DNA of 64,000 bases from Lineus longissimus. Lineage: Eukaryota; Nemertea; Pilidiophora; Heteronemertea; Lineidae. Shown here one piece after another: positions 54,433 through 64,000 of this stretch. The stretch's first letter is position 1. Each line of letters begins with the position of its first letter. The notes beneath the pieces were generated by a model. That model was not told where the DNA came from. It ran no database searches and was given only the letters and a program-made list of their open reading frames with translations. The position numbers and the translations under genes are program-made. Where the stretch lies: contig NC_088319.1 in the NCBI RefSeq assembly GCF_910592395.1, positions 3,224,001 to 3,288,000 of the forward strand. The letters run 5' to 3'.

Positions 54433-57400
54433 CTGAAACAAAGACGGAAATAATTTGTACCAAGTACAGTCCCAATCATAAATAACATCCATCCTGCTTC
54501 GTGTCTGTGACGCGCGAGTTACGTGCCGAGTTGCGCATCAATGACGCAATTACATGTACAGTAGAACCTCTCTATTAAGGACACCCATGGGATGGACAAG
54601 TGCTGTTTTTAATAGAGAGGTCAATTTGAATGGAAACAACTGATTTGGGACCAAAACAAGTGTCCTTAGTAGAGAGGACACCGATGAGACTGACAAGTGC
54701 TGTCCTTAATAGAGAGGTCAATTTGAATGGAAACAACCAATTTGGGACCAAAACAAGTGTCCTTAGTAGAGAGGTTGTCCTTAATAGAGAGGTGTCCGCT
54801 AAGGGAGGTTTCACTATTTCTCTATGTTTCGTGTAAATTAGGTACGACCTATGCTGGGTAGCGCATCGATGACACGATTTTAGGGATGACAATTGTGATT
54901 TGGACTGTACTCCTGTGATTACTCAGTTATTCATAACTTGTCCACTTGATCATGTTCATGTGATTTTGTGTTGTATAAAATAAGACGTTCTCCTTTGAGA
55001 AATTTGTACATGTCATTTTTTCGAAAAACAAAACTCAAAACAAATGTTTTATTATCGCATAAAGAAAAAAATACAACATTAATTATGAAGAATTCAATAC
55101 ATCTTATGGGTTCATTTATTTCATCGTAGCTGTAGCTGCCGTCACTTAAAGGAAAACTATCACGAAACGCTTAAGCCCGCAGCACACTAGCCGCCAACTT
55201 CGGCATTCACAGGCGTTTTTTGCTGCAAGAGTCCTGAACGCCTGAAAAATCCCTAGTCTGCTACGAACGGCGTCGGCGAACGCCACTTGCCGCAACTAAA
55301 CGCCAAATATCTAACATGTTTGATTTTTGACGCGTGTCGCCGCGTTTGAACGCAAGAAGAAGCCAGGTGTGCTACGGATGGCCGCCTGACTTGGCGGCGG
55401 CGGCGAGGCTATGGCCAATCAGCTTGCGTCTTGATGTCACATGATTTCGCGCTGCAATGCCCAGGATGGGTTAAAGTGGCGGAAAAGACGCTACTGGACG
55501 CCAATTCTGGGCAGGTGTGCTCTTATCAGGATCCACTTGCCGCCAACTTTGGCGTCGAGAGGCGTCGGCCGAACGCTTCTTGTCGCTAAAGTTGGCGGCT
55601 TGTGTGCTGCGGGCTTTATAGAAATGCGGAGTTTTGAATGGCCTGGTTAAAACCTCAGGCAGGAATAAGCTTCCATTGATAAATCTTCACAGTTTCGAGT
55701 TCCCTCGGGTAGTTGATTATGTGAGCACGACTGACTCCAGTCAATGAACTGGTATAGAGGTAATCGCAAATTTAGTTGCTGGGTTCAGCTAGTCTAAATG
55801 AAGATTTTGTGCCATGACTTGATCTCTTTAAAAACATGTCTTCATCTGAAAAGTTCTGGTCCACCCTGTAGTCTTCATCCAATTGTATGCTGCCAATGGG
55901 CAATGCCTCACGTTATCCCTAAATGTTACGTAAAAAATGTGAACTGCATGCACAAAACCAGAGCGTCCTATGCGGCGATAGTTAGAAATTCAAACGATCG
56001 AAAGGTCCTTCTGAATACGGCCTGAAACATGATAAACCTCCAATGCTTCGATGCGCTTGATTTCACAAACCAGCAAGCCACAGGACGATGCGGACAGTCC
56101 CAGAGAATTATGGAAGAGAAAAAATCAAAATCTTCTCCAGGGATTCCAACACGGGACCTCGGGCTTAGAATACGAACGCTCTAACCGTCTGAGCTAAGGG
56201 GGCTTTCTTGTGAACTTCTGCCAGCAAATATATCTTATATGAATGGCGATTATACTTTATTTTTGAGAGATGAACCAGAAATTTTCTCAAGTACATGTAA
56301 CAGAAGAAGATACCAAGACAAAGGTGAACATTGCCAAGAGAAAACGTAGACTCCGCATACATAATCACGCACAGCAAAGAAAAAATGACTTTCTTCCTGC
56401 AGTTGCCCACGAGAAGCCGCTCAAAGTGGTTGAACAAAGGCGTATTAAACGACAGGCATTTCAAGCAGCTCAGTGGCTTGAAAATAAGAGTGTTGGCAAT
56501 AAACCCGGAGGTCTCGAGTTCTAGTCCCGATGAGTGGACCTTTTAATTTTTTTCCTTCCAGAATTCTCTGCGAAGGTCCGCATCGTCCCACGGCTTGCTG
56601 GTTTGTGAACTCGAGCGCATCGAAGCATTGGTGGTCTATCATGTTTCACGCCGTATTCAGAAGGGCCTTTCGGTCGTTTGAATTTCTTACTATTGCCGCA
56701 TGGGGTGCTCTGGTTTTGTCCATGCAGTTCAGCTTTAAGTATCCTCAAGGACGTTATCTCTCAGTTAAACCCACTGAAATGATCACGTTGAGACTTAACA
56801 TCTCCGTTAAAGCTAACATGGTTTTGAACAACTTGGCCTAGGGCTTTAAGGGTGTGCTGGCTTTCTATCCACCCGTTTCTGCTGGCGTGGTTGTGACGAA
56901 AGAGTTTCTGCAGGTTTGGTTGTGACGGGATATAGTTCTGTTTGTGACAGGATATACGTGCAGTTCTGCTTGTGTAGGCTTGGCCCGGTTGTGACAGGAT
57001 ATAGTTAGTTTCTGCAGGTTTGGTTGTGACGGGATATAGTTCAATTTCTGACAGGATATACGTGTAGTTCAGCTTGTGTAGGCTGGGCCCGGTTGTGACA
57101 GGATATAGTTCAGTTCCTGCAGGCTTGGTTGTGACAGAATGGTGCGAGGAAATTGCTGCAAGGAGGCGTACATGTTGCAAGTGATTACTGGCAGGTATAG
57201 TCGAACCTACAAGCGGTGGAGGACCTCTATCTAAACATTCGCGTGTTACTGTGTGTGAAAATTAGTACATGCCGGACTGTGTTTTCATCCAAGACGATTT
57301 TGAGTAACATATTTACCGCTCAGAGGCTGCCTAGTGGTCTTATCCCTATTGCCGCAGGTATGTCTCAAGACAGATTGTCTGTCTCTGTCTTAGAAATTCA

Positions 57401-60400
57401 CCGCGGCAAGCTAAGATTTCCTAGTGGTCTTTGGTGGATCGTGCAAGTGGATGTACAAGTATTCTATATAAGACAAGAAATTACCCCCCCCCCCCAAAAT
57501 AAGAAAGCTGATGAGAGAGTGTTGGAGGGGGGATTTCTTTTTGATCAGAGCCGATGATGTCGTCCTGGCTTTCCTACGACTCCACGCGTGCAGTGGGCTC
57601 GGGGGACGCCAGGCCGCCCCGGCCCGAGGTGATGGACGAGACGCGGTAGATTCCGGAGCGCAAAATAATTCTAGTCTGCCAATGATGCCAATCGTTGACA
57701 ACCTGGACGAAACAAGCCTGGGTTCTTTGGTTTTGATAATTCGAGCGCGCTTGGTGCATTTTTGCTTTATTTTGAAGGAGAGGTCTTCGTTTCTAAACCC
57801 AATTTAAAAATGTGCAAAAATGCACCTAAAAGAGAGGGGCTCATGGGCACATCGTCAATCCGTGATCGAGGATAGTCCTGTGTGTGAGAAATGACAACAT
57901 ACATGCAGATACTCGGTAGACATAGTACCTAACTCTATATTGTGGTGGACAGGGACCTAGGTCGGCGGCCTGAAATCACGATACTATTAAGTTGGTCATT
58001 TTTTGTCCCGAAGTGATGTGGGTGGATTAACAACGTCGGTCAACGTCACCAGGGTGAACTGATAACCAGCTGGAAGAGGTGATGGAGTCCGTCACGGCCA
58101 TAACCACAATGCAAAAAGAGTGATATTAATCAATGAGTCAATCAGTTAATTTGTATTGCGCCAAATTTATAAGAAGTATATACTCTTGGACTCTTAGGCG
58201 GATTGGAAAGACCGTTTGAGACACACTGCTCTCCTAATTAGAGGTTGGAAGTTGGTTCCAGAGATCTTGGGCCGAGCGATTTATAGAATGAATGGCACGT
58301 CTCTAAATGCCTTGCACCCGATGCGTGGCACTACCACGGGAGAGGTGCTCTCAGATCTCAAGGAGAACGACGACTCTCGATGTAGTTCCACCATCTCAAT
58401 CTTAACTTGACTAGGTCGAAAGTTGTCAGTCCCGTCTAGCTGCTGTGAGTAAAACTTGTACCAGAAAAGACCAATTAACTTTTCCTAATACCTCAAACAA
58501 TAAAACTGGGAAGGTTCTACTGATATTTTGGTGTTTCATTTTGTACTTTTACGGAATAGCTGGCGATGTATGTTGTACCGGAGTCGCCAAATAATAAGAT
58601 ACTGGTTGTACCAAGAACCATTAAGAACTACAAGTAGTTGCATTATATACTCCTCACCTGTCGTCGTATCAGAAAAATCAAAATGACTTGTCTGATTCTT
58701 GGCTCCCGGTGTCTTGGCTTTTCTTGGGCTTGTCGTGTGCGGAAGCTGGAAAAAGGACGGCACTGTTTCATATTCAAATACTGTTTATTCGGCCAAGAGC
58801 CGCTTCTAGACGAGTGCAATAGTTCTCTCTAATTCTATCGGCAATCTACCATTACGTTCCAACATTTTACGTTCCAACATTACATTTCCAGCATCTTAGC
58901 GTCGCTCGTGTTTGCCCTGAAGACCCATCCAAAAATGACCCAAATTGATATATTGTTATAATTGATATCTGGACATGCATGTCAGAACCAATAAAACACT
59001 GCCAATATAGTTGTTGATGTCGTACAGATGCTGCTTGCAAAAATCAGCTCAAAATTCCAACCGCTTCATGGTTTTTCAAACATTTGGTAAATTTTGCAAA
59101 ATTCTGCCATCAAACTCAAAAAGGGGCCATGGATCCAGGGCCCTTGGATCCAGGGCCCATATGACCATCCATGAGCATGAATGTATAGGACTGAAAAGCC
59201 TGTAAGACCTGGGTACAAGGTAATTTAAAGGTGGTCTGCATCCGTTAACTGTGCGTGATATAACGCTGAAAATGCGGGATATTGATGATAAATACATAAT
59301 CTGATAGATGTTAAAGCGAAATTTTTATATCAATGCTGGTTTTGCATAATTCTTCAAAATATCACGAAAACGATATTCCCACTCAATGAGCTAGACTTTG
59401 ATGTTTTCATCCCAAATATTGGTTCAGTACTCAGACTGACATGGGCTTCCATGTCATCAAGAAAATTAACAAAAAATGTTGATATTTTGAGAACAAGATC
59501 AAGTTGTCATTTCGTGATATTTGGAAGAATAAATGGTTAATTAGCATTGATATTGATATTTCGCTTTAGCATCAATCAGACTATATATCTATCATTAGGT
59601 TCCAAAATGTTCAGCGTTTAGCGTCGCTCGTGTTTGCCCTGAAGATCCATCCAAAAATGACCCAAAATGATATATTGTTATAATTGATATCTAGACATGT
59701 CAGAACCAATAAAACACTGCCAATATAGTTGTTGATATCGTACAGATGCTGCATGCAAAAATCAGCTCAAAATTCCAAACGCTTCATGGTTTTTCAAACA
59801 TTTGGTAAATTTTTGCAAAATACTGCCATCAAACTCAAAAAGGGGCCTTGGATCCAGGGCCCATATGACCATCCATGAGCATGAATGTATAGGACTGAAT
59901 AGCCTGTAAGACCTGGGTACAAGGTATTTTCAAAGTGGTCTGCATCCGCAAACTGTGCGTGATATAACGCTGAAAATGCGGGATATTGATGACAGATACA
60001 TAATCTGATAGATGTTAAAGCGAAATTTTTATATCAATGCTGGTTTGGCAGTAATTCTTCAAAATATCACGAAAACAATATTCCCTCTCAATCAACTAGA
60101 CGTTGATGTTTTCACCCCAAATCTTGGTTCAGTACTCAGACTGACATTGTCTTCCATGTCATCAAGAAAATTATCAAAACATTTTGATATTTTGAGAACA
60201 TGTCCAAGTTGTCATTTCGTGATATTTAGAAGAATAAATGGTTAATTAGCACTGATATCGATATTTTGCTTTAGCATCAATCAGATTATTAGCTTACCTT
60301 TTTCCTTTTTCACGTTATGACCTACTTTCTGGCCTCCAGGCGGCCATCTTGGATATTGTTTTTTGCATTTTTTAAGTTAATGTTTGTACATAGAGTGACT

Positions 60401-63400
60401 AAATTTTGGTGGGTATATCTTATGAGGTTAAATGACATACCCGGTTTTTTGATTTGACCTTCTTTTCAAGGTCACAGAGGTCAAAGTTCACTAAATCACC
60501 GATAGGTAGCACGTTTCGTTTCTTTTTGAGCTAGAAGGTTCTAAACTTGTGAGGGCATATATCTAGGGACCCTATATTCTACCCTAAAAAATTGTCCCGC
60601 TCGGACTTCAAATATGGCAGCCAGGCGGCCATCTTGAAAAATAAAAATAGTCGGATTGCAACCAAATTTCATGTGATTATATCTCTATGTACTCTCTACA
60701 ATATCCCTGATTTTCAGTCAAATCCATTGACCAATGTGGCCGCCTGGCGGCCATATTGAAAATCAAACAAAGTCCTATTACTCTGAAACCAATGATCGGA
60801 TTGCAACCAAACTTATGGTGATTATGTATCTATGTACTCTTATCAATATCCGTAATTTTCAGTCAAATCCCATGACAAATATGGCCACCAGGCCGCCATC
60901 TTTGAAATCCAAGGAATACCTATTACTCCTAAACTGTTGAACATATGTCAACCAATTTCCATGTGATATGTACACTCTTCAATAACACTGAAATTCAGTC
61001 AACTTTATAACCAAAATGCTATACTTAGATGGTACCGGTAATTTTCTTTTGTGCCATTGAGCCGAGAAGAAGAATATTATTCAATGGAATCAAAACTGGT
61101 GAAACAAGCCAGAAACTGTTCTCCCATTATTCACTGCAAATGACATGCATTACATTACCCGAGGTGAGCACATGGTCACTGGACCATTTCATTTCGTGAC
61201 CACAATGTCGCTTACTGGGGCCTGAGTTCTTGCACGCACCCGTAACTTACCTGTGGACCCAGACTGATGACCGATGCTGTTCGCACCCGCTTAAGCCGAG
61301 GAAACGGTATACTGCTACTGCTAGGTGTGGTAGTCCCGATCGTAGAATTCAAACGGAGGTCCAACCCGCTGCTTGTCCGGTTCCGTGGATTAGACCGACG
61401 TAGGAACAACGATCTCGTATCCCGGCGGGTCTGTGCAAAAAAAATCATAAAGTTCACACCACACGTGTAACAAAATATACACAGTCAGTGAACGTAGTTT
61501 CTCGCAAACCATTGCCGAAACATGCCCGTTGCCAAAGTGCGATCATGCGTGTAACAACAAGGGGAGGAGGTATGTGATCGCCGCCAAGGGAAAACTACGC
61601 ACGGCTTCAGCGGGAAATTGGTAATTTCAATTAGGCCTCCCCACTACTGCGGTTGATGAGAAGCGCCCCTATAGCAAAAATTCTGAAACAGAATTGGCAG
61701 ACAATAGCTTGATGACCAAATAACCGCTGGAGCCGAGTATACTTTTCTTGCGGTGGGGAACCGAGCGGCATTGACGTCCTAGAATAATAAGGCCTAATGC
61801 TTATCGGGATTGGGAACACAGAACATTAGGGAACATTCTAGGTGTGAAAAACAACTTTCATTCAAATTCTGTAGTGCAGATCAGCCAATCAAAACACAGC
61901 ACACCATGACGTCACTTACTGAAGCAGTGTCTGCACTGATTGATTTCTTTGCTCTCTGATTCTTTCGTCTACGTAGGAAGAGGGAGCGAACCTCCCTCCG
62001 ACTCTGAAGGAATGGTTTGGTGAAGTAAAGTTAACAAAGTATGACTGCTATGATTGACGGACGTCGATATAAATCCACATCCACTGCGGTACCGGTACTC
62101 ACTTCTAATAATATCTAAAAATTAGTGTGATTTATTTTGTCAGCAACAAAACCACGGCCGTCAACCAACAACACTCGGCACCATTTCCCAAGTCCCTTGA
62201 TTCCGCAATGAATTTAGTTGGGCTTGTGTTTCAGAATCCAATAAGTCTCAAAATATCGAAAATGGCGTTTTAGACTCATTTGAAGGAAAAGGCGGTGAAA
62301 TAATACATGTATAGCCAAAACAAAGTCTTTTTGAAAACATATCTCAGCGTTTGTGAATAAACGTAAACAGCTAAGAAGTGCTGATGTTTTGAAAATATAT
62401 GACGGTTTACATTCCGCTGCACCAAAACAAAACAAATTTCAGAGGCGTGCGTTGCCAAAACGGATGATAAAACGTGCGAGGTCATCCTAGCGGCGAACAA
62501 CTGTACCAGAGGACCAACCTGCGATTGGAACGTATCATAAAAATAATGGCCAAGACCCTATAAATTCGTTAATCAGGGTTCTCGATCAACAATTTCTTTC
62601 CACGTGGCATTGGTATGCTCACCATTTTTGGTGTCTTTGAATCCGCATCATCTGCCTTCACCCCATCATCCTCCGTCGTGTTAATCTTATCCTCGTAGCT
62701 CCTCTCCGCATTGATGAAATGTTTTAAGAATGACGTGCTGTCTTTGGTCTCCTTCTGTTTGTGGAGGCGCCGGCGCAGAATCTCGGTGCGGAATCTGTCG
62801 AAAGCCATCTGTGTTTTCGCCGTCTCTCGCTCCTCGTGTATAGGTGTGCACCAGCTGTAGAATGGAACATACATTATGTATTCATCATCTTCATCATCGT
62901 CATCACTACATCATCATCATCGTCATCTTCACCGGATAACTAATAATTTTCGGTCCTTATGTTGGTGGTTTATGCACAATGTCCTTCTGACGTAATCTAT
63001 AGTCAGTGATACCTTTATGGTTTATTCATTTATGGTATGATTCCCTACCTTTCCTGGGGCTCCGGTTGCTGCCTCTTCGCCTTCAACTTCTCCGTGTATT
63101 GCTCGGAGATGGCTGCAGCTCGTTTGATCATAGCCTTTGTGTCCACTTCTATAGGATAACTGTTGGTCTGCAATTAAATTGCCAGATAGCTGTGTTGGTT
63201 AGAAATTACCATCTTCTGTGAAATATTTCTGACTATGATTTGATAGTACATGTACACAACATGCGCGCAGGCTGATCCGCGGGCGATAGCTTAAAGGGCT
63301 GCAATCGATAGATACGTGCGCATAAAGGATCTTTGCTAAGGTTTACCAAACCCAATCAAGGATTACACTGCGTGCGATTGCAATGCATTGTCCATTAAAA

Positions 63401-63867
63401 AACTATGCGAAATTACCTCATAACTCGCATTTAACGTCTATAGGCCTCTTCATTGCGTCTTACGTTCCTGGACCATTACTCTAAAAGGACGGATTCCACT
63501 GAAATGTTTTTGAAAACGCTGCGGTTTGATAATCCGTTTTTCAACACACGCGAAAAAGGTACGAAAGCCTAGAGGGCAATTCGAACTTTAGAACTCGACT
63601 TCGAGATTCAAAACTCGTATTCGAAGTTCAAAAATCTACTTCGAAAGCCTGAAGATGATCAAGATGACATGGTACCACATTTACCAGCAGTATGTTGTAG
63701 TCAATGGTCTCGGCGGCAAACAACCACTTGGCTCTCCTGACCTCTTCCGGATTCTGATAGAGTCTAAAGCGGCGGATCAAGTCCCTGGCGTCTATATCGG
63801 GACCCTTTTCTCGGCTACCCTGGCTACATATAGAGCGGGTGTGGAGCTTGGAGTATTCTTCGACAAC
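54290..63867 (-). CDS. Unidentified conserved-looking gene, 3' part
   Basis: Six minus-strand exons with GT/AG borders and matching phases join to 314 codons before the stop; the gene continues past the right edge of the window. I do not recognise the family. The first visible part is mixed and helical-looking (SREKGPDIDARDLIRRFRLY, RRAKWLFAAETIDYNILL). It is followed by charged helical segments rich in Arg, Lys and Glu (MIKRAAAISEQYTEKLKAKR; MAFDRFRTEILRRRLHKQKE), possibly coiled coil. After that comes a basic low-complexity Ser/Thr/Arg region (TRRDTRSLFLRRSNPRNRTS) and an acidic tail ending SDDD. There is no transmembrane segment or signal. It is transcribed towards cyclin L. Function unknown; a cytoplasmic or cytoskeletal scaffold would fit but is a guess. 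Confidence 0.75.
54465..54909. mobile_element. ACAGTCC-family MITE interrupted by another MITE
   Basis: The outer ends tacagtcccaatca and tgacaattgtgatttggactgta match the family at 12160; the inner catccatcctgcttcgtgtc is shared. It is split by the Tigger-like element at 54557-54816. In an intron just upstream of the terminal exon of the right-hand gene. Confidence 0.82.
54557..54816. mobile_element. Tigger/pogo-like MITE with doubled interior
   Basis: Starts tacagtagaacctctctatt, ends aagggaggtttcacta. The inner block 'gtcaatttgaatggaaacaa' plus 'tttgggaccaaaacaagtgt' occurs twice, making this copy about 80 bp longer than the others. It is nested in the 54465-54909 element. Confidence 0.83.
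55173..55616. mobile_element. 444-bp inverted-repeat element, AAGCCCGCAGCACAC ends
   Basis: Left aagcccgcagcacactagcc gccaac and right gttggcggcttgtgtgctgc gggctt are inverted. GC-rich interior with several gaacgcc/ggcgt repeats. In an intron of the right-hand gene. Confidence 0.85.
55941..56205 (-). mobile_element. tRNA-derived SINE (minus orientation)
   Basis: On the minus strand the head reads ttagctcagacggttagagc (A-box) and ggtcccgtgttggaatccc (B-box-like), i.e. tRNA-derived. The roughly 200-bp body after it (contains ccgcatcgtcc and tgctggtttgtgaaatcaag) is shared with the SINE at 56466. The anticodon stem is mispaired, so it is not a working tRNA gene. Confidence 0.75.
56466..56733 (+). 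mobile_element. tRNA-derived SINE (plus orientation)
   Basis: The head has agctcagtggcttgaaaata (A-box) and ggtctcgagttctagtcccg (B-box). The body from about 56560 (gcgaaggtccgcatcgtccc, acggcttgctggtttgtgaa) is a close inverted copy of the body at 55941-56110. The tRNA head differs from that of the other copy. Confidence 0.75.
56890..57140 (+). repeat. Imperfect tandem repeat, GGTTGTGACAGGATATAGTT
   Basis: About six copies of a variable 33-90-bp arrangement around ggttgtgacgggatatagtt with ctgcaggtttggt or gtgtaggctgggccc between. The minus-strand frame across it is a repeat artefact. Confidence 0.85.
58658..58745 (-). CDS. Unidentified gene exon: LPHTTSPRKAK..
   Basis: 88 nt, acceptor ctttttccag, donor GACAG|gtgagg. 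It encodes LPHTTSPRKAKTPGAKNQTS and HFDFSDTTT. Confidence 0.7.
58889..59589 (+). repeat. Tandem duplication of about 700 bp, copy 1
   Basis: Begins ttagcgtcgctcgtgtttgc-like sequence and ends gctttagcatcaatcagact. Followed directly by the second copy at 59612-60288, with over 90% similarity by eye. Within the intron between the exons at 58745 and 61251. Confidence 0.9.
59612..60288 (+). repeat. Tandem duplication of about 700 bp, copy 2
   Basis: Second copy of 58889-59589. It lacks the duplicated ggatccagggccc motif and a few bases present in copy 1. Both copies contain the imperfect inner pair agatgttaaagcgaaa / tttcgctttagcatc. Confidence 0.9.
60292..61190 (+). mobile_element. Related AGCTCACCT-type element
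   Basis: Starts agcttaccttttt and ends gaggtgagcacatggtcact ggaccatttcat, matching the right end of the 48196 element. The inner tggccgcctggcggccat and ccaggcggccatcttg recur several times; it contains the tcaaggtcacagaggtcaaa block. Confidence 0.65.
60469..60483 (+). promoter_or_regulatory. DR3 motif in the 60292 element
   Basis: Exact AGGTCA-CAG-AGGTCA in the related element inside an intron of the right-hand gene. Confidence 0.4.
61251..61430 (-). CDS. Unidentified gene exon: basic Ser/Thr-rich
   Basis: 180 nt, phase 0 both ends; acceptor ttttgcacag, donor CCACAG|gtaagt. It encodes TRRDTRSLFLRRSNPRNRTS, a TTTPSSSS run and RLKRVRTASVISLGPQ, with an R-x-A-S basophilic kinase-type site. Confidence 0.75.
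62623..62854 (-). CDS. Unidentified gene exon: charged helix
   Basis: 232 nt, acceptor ccattctacag, donor AAAATG|gtgagc. It encodes WCTPIHEERETAKTQMAFDR, FRTEILRRRLHKQKETKDST, FLKHFINAERSYEDK and an acidic end. If the donor is not used, the frame runs 17 more codons to a stop at 62570, giving a possible short isoform. Confidence 0.78.
63049..63167 (-). CDS. Unidentified gene exon: TNSYPIEVD..
   Basis: 119 nt, acceptor tttaattgcag, donor GAAAG|gtaggg. It encodes TNSYPIEVDTKAMIKRAAAI and SEQYTEKLKAKRQQPEPQE. Confidence 0.78.
63685..63867 (-). CDS. Unidentified gene, first visible exon
   Basis: 183 nt, phase 0 at both ends; acceptor attctttacccaaag, donor CTGCTG|gtaaat. It encodes VVEEYSKLHTRSICSQGSRE and the RRFRLYQNPEEVRRAKWLFA segment. 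The frame is also open upstream, so the acceptor choice is less certain than the donor. Confidence 0.72.
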
Positions 63868-64000
63868 CTTTGGGTAAAGAATAGGCATGAATTACCTTTG
63901 AGTAAAAACATTAGAGGTATTTGCATGTATGCATTTATATTCTTGCGGTTTTTCTGTAGTTGAAAAATGGATTAAAGTGATCTGATCTGTGAAATTTTCA

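Noticed and set aside
56110-56205. Minus-strand tRNA gene
   Set aside because: A-box and B-box are present but the anticodon stem is mispaired and the acceptor stem lacks its 3' partner; it is the head of a SINE.

Overview
The window is animal (metazoan) nuclear DNA. Its genes have many short exons with GT/AG junctions, long AT-rich introns, and a heavy load of small inverted-repeat elements (MITEs), SINE/LINE remnants and satellites. There are no bacterial operons or ribosome binding sites. Frequent TACATGTA and TAGGCCTA words, and protein sequences close to but clearly distinct from vertebrate ones, suggest a marine invertebrate, perhaps a deuterostome such as an echinoderm or hemichordate. 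That assignment is an inference from composition and is not proven.

Five protein-coding genes can be supported, read exon by exon with compatible splice phases. From left to right: (1) two minus-strand exons at 4961-6086 that join into one complete six-cysteine EGF domain, split between Cys4 and Cys5 as in ErbB-ligand genes (EGF/TGF-alpha/neuregulin). (2) A minus-strand SLC17 (sialin/vesicular anion transporter family) gene, nine exons at 11700-20530, lacking only its N-terminal exon. (3) A complete minus-strand SDF4/Cab45 gene, seven coding exons at 29928-35946, encoding a Golgi/ER-lumen EF-hand protein ending in HDEF. (4) A complete plus-strand cyclin L (CCNL) gene, eight exons at 38011-50664, with a cyclin box and an arginine/serine-rich tail. 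(5) The 3' part of an unidentified minus-strand gene, six exons at 54290-63867, running off the right edge.

SDF4 and CCNL are head to head, with about 2 kb between their start codons. CCNL and the unidentified gene are tail to tail. The human SDF4 and CCNL2 genes also lie close together on 1p36.33, so this pairing may be ancestral linkage. The genes do not form a pathway: a secreted growth factor, an organelle transporter, a secretory-pathway calcium-binding protein and a splicing-associated cyclin are neighbours only.

The rest is repeats. A 3.4-kb satellite of 43-bp monomers (22562-25981) contains a 10-monomer higher-order repeat. Minisatellites sit inside introns (52 bp in SLC17; 71 bp and 15 bp in SDF4). 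There are at least a dozen families of short inverted-repeat elements. Several are nested, including a Tigger/pogo-like MITE family (TIR near CAGTAGAACCTCTC) in six places and a hairpin element inserted in a LINE tail between SDF4 and CCNL. Two copies of an AGCTCACCT-type element carry DR3 nuclear-receptor-like motifs. No CRISPR, rRNA or intact tRNA gene was found; tRNA-like sequence occurs only in SINE heads.
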